From contig NZ_JAUASW010000002.1 in assembly GCF_030345705.1 (NCBI RefSeq), positions 558,001 through 622,000 on the forward strand: DNA of 64,000 nucleotides. Direction: 5' to 3'. Position 1 is the stretch's first letter. Every line of letters begins with the position of its first letter. The notes beneath the pieces are model-generated. The model was not told where the DNA came from. It did not search any database and saw nothing but the letters and a program-made list of their open reading frames with translations. Shown here one piece after another: positions 7,838 through 16,604 of this stretch. The DNA comes from Pelomonas sp. SE-A7. Its GTDB lineage: Bacteria > Pseudomonadota > Gammaproteobacteria > Burkholderiales > Burkholderiaceae_C. The translations under genes were made by a program, and so were the position numbers.

Positions 7838-8446
7838 CAGGCCGCGGGCCTGCAAGGCCAGCCGTGCCGATCCCGCATCGGTGAACAGCTCGGCCTGCCA
7901 AGCGCTGGCGCGAGCGGCCTCGATGTTCGCCGGATGATCGTCCAGCAGCAGCAGCGTTTCAGGCGCAACACCGAATTGCGCAGCCGCCAGCTGGAACACC
8001 TCGGCCGAAGGCTTGGACTGCTTGACCCGGCTGGAGAACACGCCGGCCTCGAACCACTGATGCAGCGGATGAAGCTGCTCCAGGTGATCGGCCAGCGGCG
8101 CCGGCATATTGGACAGGAAGAACAGCCGGTGGCCGGCTCGCTTCAAGTCTTCCGCCAAGGCCAAGGTGTCCCGTTGCAACTGCAGTTCCTCGGGCACGGC
8201 ATCCACGACTGCCCTCACCTCGGCCTCGGGCCAGCCGGTGCGCGCTGCGATGCGGCGCACGACCGTGTCTTCGTCGATAAGGCCCTGGTCGAAGGCCCCC
8301 CAGTCACCGCCATAATTCTGGAAGAACTCCGCCACCACAGCCTTGCCCGCCTCGGCATCCGGCACGCGATGCGGCCAGACCCGTGCCAGGAAACTGGGCG
8401 GGTGCCAGCGAAACAGCACGCCGCCAAAGTCAAAGACGACGTTCAC
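7826..8446 (-). CDS. HAD-superfamily hydrolase (subfamily IA)
   Basis: This small phosphatase-like protein of 206 residues starts MNVVFDFGGVLF, which holds HAD motif I with the nucleophilic aspartate. Motif II is LFFLSNM, and motif III/IV is KPSAEVFQLAA followed by LLLDDHPAN. The helical cap suggests action on a small phosphorylated metabolite. The substrate is unknown, but the position four bases after pgi makes a sugar phosphate plausible. The GTG at 8446 is preferred over TTG at 8470 because the latter would overlap pgi and adds unconserved residues. The 3' end overlaps yacG by 12 bp. Confidence 0.85.
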   Translation of the reverse strand: MNVVFDFGGVLFRWHPPSFLARVWPHRVPDAEAGKAVVAEFFQNYGGDWGAFDQGLIDEDTVVRRIAARTGWPEAEVRAVVDAVPEELQLQRDTLALAEDLKRAGHRLFFLSNMPAPLADHLEQLHPLHQWFEAGVFSSRVKQSKPSAEVFQLAAAQFGVAPETLLLLDDHPANIEAARASAWQAELFTDAGSARLALQARGLLLL

Positions 8447-8450
8447 GCGA

Positions 8451-10064
8451 TCAGGCCCGCAGATGCGCAAGCAGGCCAGCGGTCGAGCCGTCCAGGCCCG
8501 TCGCGTCGCCTGAAGTCAGGCGCGGCAGCAGGCTGTTGCACAGCGCCTTGCCCAGCTCCACGCCCCATTGGTCGAAGCTGTTGATGCCCCACAGAGCGCC
8601 GGTGACGAAGACGCGGTGCTCGTACAGCGCGATCAACGCGCCCAACGAGGATGGCGTCAGGCGGTCCAGGACGAAGGTCGTGCTCGGCCGGTTACCAGGG
8701 AAGCTGCGATGGCGTGCCACAGTCTCTGCATCCAGAGAGGCCGAGGCCGTGGGTGCCTTTTCCTGCAGCGCCGCCGCAGTCGTCTTGCCCTGCATCAGGG
8801 CCTGCGACTGGGCCAGGCAGTTGGCCAACAGCTTGCAATGCTGGTCAGCGAGTCGCGCGGCCAGCTCGCCCTCGAGCTGGCCGTGATTGGGATGCTTGAC
8901 CGCGATGAACTCGACCGGGATCACGTCCGTGCCCTGGTGCAGCATCTGGAAATAGGCATGCTGGCCATTGGTGCCGGCCTCGCCCCAGACCACCGGGCTG
9001 GTGCCATAGGGCAAGGACCGACCCTCGCGGTCCACGCCCTTGCCGTTGCTCTCCATCTCCAGCTGCTGCAGATAGGCCGGCAGCCGACGCAGGCCCTGGT
9101 GATAGGGCGCGACGCTGCGGCTGGTGAAGCCATGGAAGTTGCGGTACCAGAGGTCGAGCAGACCCAGCAGCACCGGCAGGTTGCGCTCCAGCGGAGCACT
9201 GCGGAAATGCTGGTCCATGCCATGGGCACCCGCCAGAAGCGCGCGGAAGTTGGCGGCCCCCACGGCGATGGCGATGGGCAGGCCTATCACCGACCACAGC
9301 GAATAGCGGCCGCCCACCCAGTCCCAGAAGCCGAAGCTGGTCGTGATGCCGAACTCGCCCGCGGCCCGGGTGTTGCTGCTGGTCGCAACGAAATGCTTGG
9401 CGATGTCGGTGCCGCCGGCGGCCAGGAACCAGGCCTTGGCGGCCAAGGCATTGGCCAAGGTCTCCTGCGTGGTGAAGGTCTTGGAGGCGATGACGAACAA
9501 GGTCTTGGCCGGGTCCAGGCCCTGCAGCACCGGGGCCAGGTCATGCCCGTCCACGTTGGAGACGAAGTGCAGCTTCAGGCCCGGCCGGCCATAGGCCTGC
9601 AGCGCCTGCACCACCATGGCCGGGCCCAGGTCGCTGCCGCCAATGCCGATATGGACCACGTCGCTAAAGCCACGCGCCGGCACGCCTTCGGCGAACTCCA
9701 ACATGCGGGCCAGCGAGGCCTGGACCTCATCCGAATGCAGGCCAGCGCCAGCCGGCGCCCGCAGTGCGGTGTGCAGCACGGCGCGACCTTCGGTGTGGTT
9801 GATGGCCTCGCCATTGAACATGGCCTCGCGTTGCGATTCGAGCCCGCAGTCCCTGGCCAGTTGCACCAGCAGCGCCAGCGTGGCGGCGTCGATGCGGTTC
9901 TTGGACAGGTCGGCAAACACCTCGGGCGCCTGCAGCGACCATTGCTCGAAGCGCAGCGGCTCGGCCGCAAAGGCCTCGCGCAGGTCGAAGCGGCGGCCGC
10001 TCTGTTCGTACTGGGTCTGCAGGGCGCGCCAGGCCGGGCTCTGGTCGCAACGCGGATGGGACAT
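8451..10064 (-). CDS. pgi: Glucose-6-phosphate isomerase
   Basis: This 537-residue cytosolic enzyme interconverts glucose 6-phosphate and fructose 6-phosphate. It contains the family blocks HIGIGGSDLGP, FVIASKTFTTQET, WDWVGGRYSLWS and GTNGQHAYFQMLHQGT, plus the catalytic KGVDREG region. The ATG at 10064 overlaps the tal stop as TGATG, implying coupled translation. Only one further upstream start (TTG) exists. The order tal-pgi-HAD faces zwf-hexR, grouping upper glycolysis with the pentose-phosphate branch. Confidence 0.96.
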   Translation of the reverse strand: MSHPRCDQSPAWRALQTQYEQSGRRFDLREAFAAEPLRFEQWSLQAPEVFADLSKNRIDAATLALLVQLARDCGLESQREAMFNGEAINHTEGRAVLHTALRAPAGAGLHSDEVQASLARMLEFAEGVPARGFSDVVHIGIGGSDLGPAMVVQALQAYGRPGLKLHFVSNVDGHDLAPVLQGLDPAKTLFVIASKTFTTQETLANALAAKAWFLAAGGTDIAKHFVATSSNTRAAGEFGITTSFGFWDWVGGRYSLWSVIGLPIAIAVGAANFRALLAGAHGMDQHFRSAPLERNLPVLLGLLDLWYRNFHGFTSRSVAPYHQGLRRLPAYLQQLEMESNGKGVDREGRSLPYGTSPVVWGEAGTNGQHAYFQMLHQGTDVIPVEFIAVKHPNHGQLEGELAARLADQHCKLLANCLAQSQALMQGKTTAAALQEKAPTASASLDAETVARHRSFPGNRPSTTFVLDRLTPSSLGALIALYEHRVFVTGALWGINSFDQWGVELGKALCNSLLPRLTSGDATGLDGSTAGLLAHLRA

Positions 10065-11014
10065 CAAAGACTCTTTTCGATCATCTGATCCAGCTTGCCG
10101 GCATCGACGGCAAACAGGCGGATGCCCTCGGCCAGCTTCTCGGTGGCCATGGCGTCCTGGTTGAGGGCGAAGCGGAAGCCCGCCTCGTCGAAGGAAACGG
10201 CAGGGATGTCGGCAGCGCGCGCAGCCTCAGCATCAAGTGCGCGCGTCAGCGGCGCTTCGCTAGCCTGCAGTTGGGCCAGCAGGTCGGGACTGATGGTCAG
10301 CAGGTCGCAGCCGGCCAGGGCCGTGATCTGGCCCACGTTGCGGAAGCTGGCGCCCATCACCTCGGTCGCGATGCCGTGCTTCTTGTAGTAGGCGTAGATC
10401 TGGGCCACGGACTTGACGCCCGGGTCGTTGGCGCCCGCCATCGCTGCTTCGTCCCAGGCAGCGCCGGCCGACTTCTTGTACCAGTCGTAGATGCGGCCGA
10501 CGAAGGGCGAGATCAGCTGCACCTTGGCGGCGCCGCAGGCCACGGCCTGGCAGAAGGAAAACAGCAGGGTCAGGTTGCAGCGGATGCCCTCGCGTTCCAG
10601 CTCGGCGGCCGCCTGGATGCCTTCCCAAGTCGAAGCGACCTTGATCAGCACGCGCTCGCGGGAGATGCCGGCGGCTTCGTAAAGCGCGATCAAGCGCTTG
10701 CCGCGGGCCACGCTGCCTGCCTTGTCGAACGACAAACGGGCATCGACCTCGGTCGACACGCGGCCCGGCACCACCTTCAGGATCTCCAGGCCGAAGCGCA
10801 CCAGTACCTGGTCGACGATCTGGTCCAGCGGCTTGCCCTTGTGGGCCGCCACGGTCTCGGCCAGCAGCGGCGCGTAGTCGGGCGACTGGACGGCCTTCAA
10901 GATCAGCGAGGGATTGGTCGTCGCATCGCGCGGCGCGAACTGCGCCAGCTGCAGGAAGTTGCCGGTGTCGGCGACGACGGTGGTGAAGGACTTCAGTTGT
11001 TCGAGCTGGTTCAT
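10064..11014 (-). CDS. tal: Transaldolase
   Basis: This 316-residue enzyme transfers a dihydroxyacetone unit between sugar phosphates in the non-oxidative pentose-phosphate pathway. It begins MNQLEQLKSFTTVVADTGNF and contains ATTNPSLI. The Schiff-base lysine is Lys125 in LIKVASTWEGI. ISPFVGRIYDWY is the conserved phosphate-binding region. The length matches TalB. The frame extends upstream, but this ATG gives the family N terminus. It is the first gene of tal-pgi-HAD and is divergent from zwf. Confidence 0.96.
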   Translation of the reverse strand: MNQLEQLKSFTTVVADTGNFLQLAQFAPRDATTNPSLILKAVQSPDYAPLLAETVAAHKGKPLDQIVDQVLVRFGLEILKVVPGRVSTEVDARLSFDKAGSVARGKRLIALYEAAGISRERVLIKVASTWEGIQAAAELEREGIRCNLTLLFSFCQAVACGAAKVQLISPFVGRIYDWYKKSAGAAWDEAAMAGANDPGVKSVAQIYAYYKKHGIATEVMGASFRNVGQITALAGCDLLTISPDLLAQLQASEAPLTRALDAEAARAADIPAVSFDEAGFRFALNQDAMATEKLAEGIRLFAVDAGKLDQMIEKSL

Positions 11015-11080
11015 GGCGAGACTTGCGTTCCGGCGAGAGAGGAAGGGAAGGCGCAATTAGAACCGCTGAGGCGCTCCTGA

Positions 11081-11134
11081 TTGACCCTTGCAAGAAACTC
11101 GGGCATCATAATTCCCGTAACTTCGTTACATCAA
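11081..11134. promoter_or_regulatory. Divergent tal/zwf promoters
   Basis: For tal (minus strand) a -35 TTGATG (plus 11129-11134) and a -10 TATGAT (plus 11105-11110) have an 18-bp spacer. For zwf (plus strand) a -35 TTGACC (11081-11086) precedes a -10 CATCAT (11104-11109, 17-bp spacer) or CATAAT (11107-11112, 20-bp spacer). The two -10 regions overlap. The boxes were recognised by eye only. Confidence 0.5.
11117..11129. promoter_or_regulatory. Palindromic operator, candidate HexR site
   Basis: GTAAC-TTC-GTTAC is a perfect inverted repeat. It falls inside the -35/-10 spacer of the putative tal promoter and at the start point of the putative zwf promoter, so one bound dimer could block both. 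RpiR-family HexR regulators are known to bind short palindromes of the TGTAA/TTACA type at zwf. The hexR-like gene here is co-transcribed with zwf. The link is inferred. Confidence 0.55.
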
Positions 11135-11188
11135 GAGAACATTTCCAAGCGTACTTTTCAAGGGACCACCCTGACGGTGGCTGAGCGC

Positions 11189-12634
11189 ATGTCTTTCGAT
11201 CTCGTCTTCTTTGGTGGCACCGGCGACCTCACCTGGCGCAAGCTGATGCCGGCGCTGTTTCAGGCCTTCCGCCACGGCAAGCTGCCCGCGGGTGGCCGCA
11301 TCCTCGCGGTGGCCCGCGACGAGATGCCCGACGAGCGCTACCGCGAGTGGCTGAAGGAACGCTTCCGCGAGGTCGATGGCCCCAAGCGTCCCAGCGACGA
11401 GGAGTTCGAGAAGTTCGCGGCCCTGGTGCACTACCGCCGCATGGATCTGTCCCAGCCCGAGCATTACCAGCGCCTGAAGGAATGGCTGGGCGAGCGCCAG
11501 GCCGACACGGTGGTGCTCTACCTGGCCACCAGCCCCCACCTTTTCACCCAGATCTGCGAACAGCTGGGCGCCGCCGGCCTGAACGAGCCGCGGATCCGCG
11601 TGGTGCTGGAAAAGCCGCTGGGCCACGACCTGGCCAGCGCCCAGCAGATCAACAAGGTGGTGCGCTCGGTGTTCGCCGAGTCGCAGGCCTTCCGCATCGA
11701 CCATTACCTCGGCAAGCCCTCGGTGCAGAACCTGATGGCGCTGCGCTTCGGCAATGCGCTGTTCGAGCCGCTGTGGCACCGCGAGAGCATCGCCAACATC
11801 CAGATCACGCTGGCTGAAGGCCTGGGCGTCGGCACCCGCGGCCCGTTCTACGACGGCACCGGCGCGCTGCGCGACATGATCCAGAACCATGCGCTGCAGC
11901 TGCTGACCATGATCGCCATGGAGCCTCCGGCCACCAACGACGCCGATGCGATCCGCGATGAGAAGCTCAAGGTGCTGCGTTCGCTCAAGCCCTTCACGGC
12001 CGAGTCCGTGGCACGCGACGTGGTCCGTGGCCAGTACCGCGCCGGCAGCGTGGACGGCAAGGCCGTGGTCGGCTACTTGGACGAGGCCAAGATTCCGGCC
12101 GAAAGCCATTGCGAGACCTTCGTGGCCCTGCGTACCGAAGTGCAGAACTGGCGCTGGGCCGGCGTGCCCTTCTACCTGCGCACCGGCAAGCGCCTGGCGG
12201 CACGCGACGCGCAGATCGTCGTCAACTTCCGCCCCGTGCCGCACCCGATCTTCCCCGGCACCAACCAGCCCAACCGCCTGGTCATCAAGCTGCAGCCCGA
12301 GGACGGCCTGGAGCTTCAACTGCTGGCAGCCAAGGGCGGCGCCCATGGCGAGTCGCTGGCGCCAGTCTCGCTGGACCTGGACTTCGACAAGGCCTTCGGC
12401 AGCGCCCGCGTCGGCGCCTATGAGCGCCTGCTGCTGGACGCCATCGCCGGCCGCCTGAACCTGTTCGTCCGCAGCGACGAGCAGGAGCAGGCCTGGCGCT
12501 GGGTCGAGCCCATCCTGGACAGTTGGAAGCAGGACAGCACTGGCCCGCGCCCCTACAACGCCGGCTCCTGGGGCCCGGCCGCCGCCAGCGCTCTGGTGGC
12601 GCGCGATGGATACGCCTGGGCGGAGGAATCCTGA
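11189..12634 (+). CDS. zwf: Glucose-6-phosphate 1-dehydrogenase
   Basis: This 481-residue enzyme oxidises glucose 6-phosphate to 6-phosphogluconolactone with NAD(P)+, the entry to the oxidative pentose-phosphate and Entner-Doudoroff routes. The N-terminal nucleotide-binding motif is FFGGTGDLTWRKLMPAL. The active-site block RIDHYLGK lies at residues 169-176, and the length is normal. The ATG at 11189 is the canonical start although the frame is open upstream. Its stop overlaps the hexR start (TGATG). No 6-phosphogluconolactonase, edd or eda gene lies in the window. Confidence 0.96.
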   Translation: MSFDLVFFGGTGDLTWRKLMPALFQAFRHGKLPAGGRILAVARDEMPDERYREWLKERFREVDGPKRPSDEEFEKFAALVHYRRMDLSQPEHYQRLKEWLGERQADTVVLYLATSPHLFTQICEQLGAAGLNEPRIRVVLEKPLGHDLASAQQINKVVRSVFAESQAFRIDHYLGKPSVQNLMALRFGNALFEPLWHRESIANIQITLAEGLGVGTRGPFYDGTGALRDMIQNHALQLLTMIAMEPPATNDADAIRDEKLKVLRSLKPFTAESVARDVVRGQYRAGSVDGKAVVGYLDEAKIPAESHCETFVALRTEVQNWRWAGVPFYLRTGKRLAARDAQIVVNFRPVPHPIFPGTNQPNRLVIKLQPEDGLELQLLAAKGGAHGESLAPVSLDLDFDKAFGSARVGAYERLLLDAIAGRLNLFVRSDEQEQAWRWVEPILDSWKQDSTGPRPYNAGSWGPAAASALVARDGYAWAEES

Positions 12635-13503
12635 TGAGCAGCATGTTGGAACGCGTCCGGGCTGCCCTGCCCGCCCTGCCGCCCGCCGAGCAGCGAGTGG
12701 CCAAGCTCCTTCTGGCCGATGCCCGCGCCTTTGCCAATCTGCCGGTCAGCGAACTGGCAGACCGCTCGCATGTGAGCAAGCCCACTGTGGTGCGCTTCTG
12801 CCGCTCGGTCGGCTATGACGGCCTGGCCGACTTCAAACTCAAGCTGGCCGGCAGCGTCAACGAAGGCGTGCCCTTCGTGCACCGGGCAGTGGATGAGGAC
12901 GACAAGCCGGGCGACCTGATCGTCAAGGTGGTCGACAACGCCGTGGCCGCCCTGCTCCACTACCGCAACGACGCCGCCAGCCACGCGTTCGAGCGCGCCA
13001 TCGCAGCGCTGGCCGAAGCTGGACGCAACGGTCGCCGTATCGAGTTCTATGGCGTGGGCAATTCGGGCATCGTGGCTCTGGACGCGCAGCACAAGTTCTT
13101 CCGCCTCGGCGTCAACACTGCAGCCTGCAGCGACGGCCACGTGCAGCTGATGAGCGCCACCATGCTCAAGCCGGGCGACTGCGCGGTCGTCATCTCGAAT
13201 TCGGGAAGAAGCCGCGACCTGTTGGACGCGGCCGAGATCGCGCGCAAGAAGGGCGCGACGACCATCATCATCACGGCCAGCGGCTCGCCGCTGGCGGCCC
13301 TGGGCCAGAGCCCGGGTCAGGTTTTGCTAGCGGTGGATCACCCCGAGGACTTCGACCGCTACAGCCCTATGGTGTCGCGGCTGCTGCACCTGATCGCCAT
13401 TGACATCCTGACCACCGGCGTGGCCCTGCAGCTGGGGCAGAACCTGCGGCCGGTGCTGCAGGAGATCAAGCGCAATCTGCGCAGCAAGCGCTACGCGTCC
13501 TGA
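12634..13503 (+). CDS. hexR: RpiR/HexR-family transcriptional regulator
   Basis: This 289-residue regulator has an N-terminal RpiR helix-turn-helix domain (about residues 1-77, with ELADRSHVSKPTVVRFCRSVGY). A C-terminal SIS sugar-phosphate-binding domain (about 130-260) contains FYGVGNSGIVALDAQHKF and VVISNSGRSRDLL. HexR proteins sense 2-keto-3-deoxy-6-phosphogluconate and control zwf and related genes. The start overlaps the zwf stop by one base and has GGAGGA upstream. Co-transcription with zwf and the palindrome at 11117-11129 suggest autoregulation. The ligand is inferred from the family. Confidence 0.9.
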   Translation: MSSMLERVRAALPALPPAEQRVAKLLLADARAFANLPVSELADRSHVSKPTVVRFCRSVGYDGLADFKLKLAGSVNEGVPFVHRAVDEDDKPGDLIVKVVDNAVAALLHYRNDAASHAFERAIAALAEAGRNGRRIEFYGVGNSGIVALDAQHKFFRLGVNTAACSDGHVQLMSATMLKPGDCAVVISNSGRSRDLLDAAEIARKKGATTIIITASGSPLAALGQSPGQVLLAVDHPEDFDRYSPMVSRLLHLIAIDILTTGVALQLGQNLRPVLQEIKRNLRSKRYAS

Positions 13504-13512
13504 GCAACAGGA

Positions 13513-13824
13513 TCAGGCCGTGAGGCCGCTCCACAGCACCTCGTCCACGCCGTAGACGCGGGCCAGTTCCTGCAGCTTGGCCGGCACCTGGCGTACCTGC
13601 AGACGCAGGCCCTGCTGTTCGAGCAGGCGAGCCGCGCTGAGCAGCAAGGTCAGTGCGCCGGAGTCGAAGTCCTGCAGGTCGCCGGCATCGAGTTGCACCA
13701 CCTTGCCGGCCGCACTGCCCACCTGAGCGCCCTCGGCCCGCAGGCTGGCCTGGATCTGCGGCCACAAGGCCGGCAGCTGTGCCATGCGCACCGATTCCGG
13801 AAGCTTCAGCATGCCGTCCGCCAT
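13513..13824 (-). CDS. mlaB: STAS-domain protein MlaB
   Basis: This 103-residue single STAS domain is the small cytoplasmic subunit of the MlaFEDB phospholipid ABC transporter, where it binds the MlaF ATPase. The STAS core VVQLDAGDLQDFDSGALTLLLSAARLL is recognisable, including the conserved D-S-G turn. The ATG overlaps the mlaC stop as TGATG. Sequence conservation in the family is low, so the call leans on the operon position at the end of mlaFEDAC. Confidence 0.85.
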   Translation of the reverse strand: MADGMLKLPESVRMAQLPALWPQIQASLRAEGAQVGSAAGKVVQLDAGDLQDFDSGALTLLLSAARLLEQQGLRLQVRQVPAKLQELARVYGVDEVLWSGLTA

Positions 13825-14459
13825 CACTTGGCCGGCGCGGCGGCGGCCTTCTGGTTCTTGTCGGTCAGCGCCTTGATCAGGCCGTCGATGCCGTTGGCAC
13901 CGATCTCCTGGCCGAAGCTGCTCTTGTACTGATCAGCCAGCCAGATACCCAACACGTTCACGTCGTAGATCTTCCATCCGGCCGACGTCTTCTCCAGGCG
14001 GTAGTCCAGCTGGATCGGGTCGCCCTTGCCACGCACCTCGGTGCGCACGACGACCTCGGTGTCCTCGGCTGCGGCGCGCAGCGGACGCAGGGCGATGTTC
14101 TGGTCCTTCACCTGGGTCAGCGCACCGGCATAGGTCCGCATCAGCAGGGTCTTGAACTCGTCCTGCAGGCGCTTCTGCTGCTCGGGCGTGGCCTGGCGCC
14201 AGTAGCGGCCCACGGCCGTGGACGTGATGCGCTGGAAATTCACGTGCGGCATGATGGTCTTGTCGACCAGGGCCACGATCTTGCCCACATCACCGGCCTG
14301 GATCGCCTTGTCGGCCTTGACCGCCTCTATGGTCTCCAGCGAGAGCTGGCGGATCAGGCCGTCGGCCGTGCTGTTGTCCGCGGCCTGGGCCAGGTTCAGC
14401 GCCAGGATGGTGCTGATGCCCACCAGGGCCTTCTTGAAGATTGACGTCGTCATCGTCAT
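13824..14459 (-). CDS. mlaC: Phospholipid-binding periplasmic protein MlaC
   Basis: This 211-residue secreted protein ferries phospholipids between the outer-membrane MlaA complex and the inner-membrane MlaFEDB complex. A signal peptide of about 27 residues ends in LAQA. The mature part has the MlaC fold signatures VGRYWRQATPEQQKRL, ALRPLRAAAEDTEVVVRTEV and YDVNVLGIWLADQY. The C terminus is Ala/Lys-rich. Two in-frame ATGs two codons apart could start translation. It sits between mlaA and mlaB in the operon. Confidence 0.94.
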   Translation of the reverse strand: MTMTTSIFKKALVGISTILALNLAQAADNSTADGLIRQLSLETIEAVKADKAIQAGDVGKIVALVDKTIMPHVNFQRITSTAVGRYWRQATPEQQKRLQDEFKTLLMRTYAGALTQVKDQNIALRPLRAAAEDTEVVVRTEVRGKGDPIQLDYRLEKTSAGWKIYDVNVLGIWLADQYKSSFGQEIGANGIDGLIKALTDKNQKAAAAPAK

Positions 14460-14529
14460 CGTTCCATTCCTTTGTTCACGGGCGCTGCAATGCGCCTGTT
14501 GCCGGCAACGCGCCGGCGGGTATTTCGGT

Positions 14530-15324
14530 TCACAGGCCCGGCGCCGAAGCGGCCGAGGCCGCCGGTACCACGGTTGGGGCCGATGCAGCCGATCCGGGTG
14601 TCAGGACCTCGAAGTCATCATCCTCATCGCGCGAGATGCTGCCGCGGCGGGTCAGGTAGGCATCGCGGATGAAGGTGTACTTGTCCAGCGCGATGCCATC
14701 GAGCATCTCACCAGCGCGCAAGAAATTCGAGCGGGCATTCACAGTCTGCAACACATAGATGGTCACCTTGCTGCGACCATCGTTGAACGCCAGGGCCGGC
14801 GATGCGACACGATCCCAGGGCAGTGCCAGCGAGTCACGCACCGACGAAGGGCCGAACAGCGGCCAGACGATGTAGGCGCCGGTGCCGAAACCCCAGCGGC
14901 CGAAGGTCTTACCCAGGTCCTCGGTCGTTCGCTCCAGCCCGACCTCGGTGCCCACGTCCAGCAGGCCGCCAAGGCCGAAGGTCGTGTTCACCGCAAAGCG
15001 CATGGTCTGCTGCAGTCCGGTCTTGAAACGGCCCTGCAGGAACAGGTTGACCGCCGACCAGGCGTCGCCGACGTTGGAGAAGAAGTTGTCAACGGCCTGA
15101 CGGACCGGCGAAGGCACGACATCGCTGTAGGCCGTGGCCACGGGCTTGAGCACTTTTTCGTCCAGGGCCTCGTTGAAGCCGAAGACCTTGCGGTTCCAGC
15201 TTTCGAACGGGTCGAGCTTGCGGCCGGCGCTGGGCCCTCGCAGCGTGGCGCAGCCGCCCAGTACCAGCAGGCTGAGCAGCAGAACCAGCACGCGGCGCCA
15301 AGCAAAGGCAGAGGCTGGGCTCAC
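14530..15324 (-). CDS. mlaA: Outer-membrane lipoprotein MlaA (VacJ)
   Basis: MlaA is the outer-membrane component that extracts misplaced phospholipids from the outer leaflet. The protein has 264 residues. It carries a lipoprotein signal ending VLGGC (Cys about 25), then DPFESWNRKVFGFNEALD, the VacJ signature, and RWGFGTGAYIVWPLFGPSS. The C-terminal tail is Ala/Ser/Pro-rich. Translation starts at GTG overlapping the mlaD stop (GTGA). Having mlaA inside the mlaFEDCB operon is the arrangement I know from betaproteobacteria, unlike E. coli. Confidence 0.95.
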   Translation of the reverse strand: MSPASAFAWRRVLVLLLSLLVLGGCATLRGPSAGRKLDPFESWNRKVFGFNEALDEKVLKPVATAYSDVVPSPVRQAVDNFFSNVGDAWSAVNLFLQGRFKTGLQQTMRFAVNTTFGLGGLLDVGTEVGLERTTEDLGKTFGRWGFGTGAYIVWPLFGPSSVRDSLALPWDRVASPALAFNDGRSKVTIYVLQTVNARSNFLRAGEMLDGIALDKYTFIRDAYLTRRGSISRDEDDDFEVLTPGSAASAPTVVPAASAASAPGL

Positions 15325-15806
15325 TTCTTGTCTCCCGCGGGAGCCGTTCCCATGTCGGCTGCCTTGCTGTTGAGGAACTGGCCGATCAGGTTTTCCAGCA
15401 CCACGGCCGACTGCGTTGCCTTGATCTGGTCGTTGTGGGCCAGGTTCTTCTCGCTGGCACCCGGCTCCAGGCCGATGTACTGCTCGCCGAGCAGGCCGGC
15501 CGTGAGGATCTTGGCCGAGCTGTCGGTCGGGAACTGCACGCCCTTGTGCAGATTGATCACGACCCTGGCCTGGAAGGTCTTGTCGTCGAACGTGATCGAC
15601 TCGACCCGACCCACCACCACGCCGGCGCTCTTGACCGCCGCACGCGGCTTGAGGCCGCCGATGTTGTCGAACCGTGCCGAGACCTGGTAGGTCTCGTCGA
15701 AGTTCAGGCTCAGCAGGTTGCCGGCCTTGAGCGCCAGGAACAGCAGCGCCGCGCCACCGATCAGCACGAACAGGCCGACCCAGGCGTCATGACGAGAGGA
15801 TTGCAT
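15321..15806 (-). CDS. mlaD: Phospholipid transporter MCE-domain protein MlaD
   Basis: This 161-residue protein has one N-terminal transmembrane helix (residues about 9-27) and a single periplasmic MCE domain that forms a hexameric ring on the MlaFEDB transporter. The MCE core YQVSARFDNIGGLKPRAAVK and the SAKILTAGLLGEQYIGLEPG block are clear. The length matches a single-MCE MlaD. It lies 15 bp after mlaE and overlaps mlaA. Confidence 0.95.
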   Translation of the reverse strand: MQSSRHDAWVGLFVLIGGAALLFLALKAGNLLSLNFDETYQVSARFDNIGGLKPRAAVKSAGVVVGRVESITFDDKTFQARVVINLHKGVQFPTDSSAKILTAGLLGEQYIGLEPGASEKNLAHNDQIKATQSAVVLENLIGQFLNSKAADMGTAPAGDKK

Positions 15807-15821
15807 TTGGGTTTCTCTCCC

Positions 15822-16604
15822 TCAAATCGAAAACATCATGGCGGTCAGCATGAAGTCCAGTGCCAGGACCGCCAGAGAAGAAATCACCACCGTCCGGGTC
15901 GTCGCCTGCGACACGCCCTCGGGGGTGGGCGAGCATGCATAGCCCTGCTGCAAGGCGACAAAGGTCACGGTGATGCCGAACACCAGGCTCTTGATCACGC
16001 CATTGCCGACATCGGCGAACACATCGACGCCGCCCTGCATCTGCGACCAGAAAGAACCGCCGTCGATGCCGATCAGTGGCACGGCGACCAGCCAGCCGCC
16101 GATCACGCCCACAGCCGAGAACACGGCCGCGAGCAAAGGCATGGCGATGAAGCCGCCCCAGAAACGCGGTGACAGCACGCGGGTCAGCGGGTCGACGGCC
16201 ATCATCTCCATGGCTGTCAGCTGCTCGCCCGCCTTCATCAGGCCGATCTCGGCAGTCAGCGAGGTGCCGGCGCGGCCGGCAAACAGCAGGGCCGTCACGA
16301 CCGGCCCCAGCTCGCGCACCAGGCTCAGGGCAACCAGCAGGCCCACGGCCTCGGCCGAACCGTAGCGCTGCAGCGTGTAATAGCCCTGCAGCGCCAGCAC
16401 GAAGCCGACGAACAGGCCCGAAACGCCGATGATGGACAGCGAGCGATTGCCCAGAAAGAAGACCTGCTCGCGCACCAGCGAGAAGCGCTTCAGCGCCGGC
16501 AGCGTGCGGGCCAGGATCTGGAAGAACAGGCGGGCGCCCCAGCCAATGCCGTCCAGCTTGTTGCGCAGGCCCAGGCCTAGCGATGAACAGAAGGCCATGA
16601 TCAT
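15822..16604 (-). CDS. mlaE: Phospholipid transporter permease MlaE
   Basis: This 260-residue inner-membrane permease of the MlaE family is the membrane core of the phospholipid transporter. It has about five hydrophobic helices. The signatures are VRELGPVVTALLFAGRAGTS and EQLTAMEMMAVDPL, the coupling helix that contacts the ATPase. The ATG overlaps the mlaF stop as ATGA. The length is normal. Confidence 0.95.
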   Translation of the reverse strand: MIMAFCSSLGLGLRNKLDGIGWGARLFFQILARTLPALKRFSLVREQVFFLGNRSLSIIGVSGLFVGFVLALQGYYTLQRYGSAEAVGLLVALSLVRELGPVVTALLFAGRAGTSLTAEIGLMKAGEQLTAMEMMAVDPLTRVLSPRFWGGFIAMPLLAAVFSAVGVIGGWLVAVPLIGIDGGSFWSQMQGGVDVFADVGNGVIKSLVFGITVTFVALQQGYACSPTPEGVSQATTRTVVISSLAVLALDFMLTAMMFSI

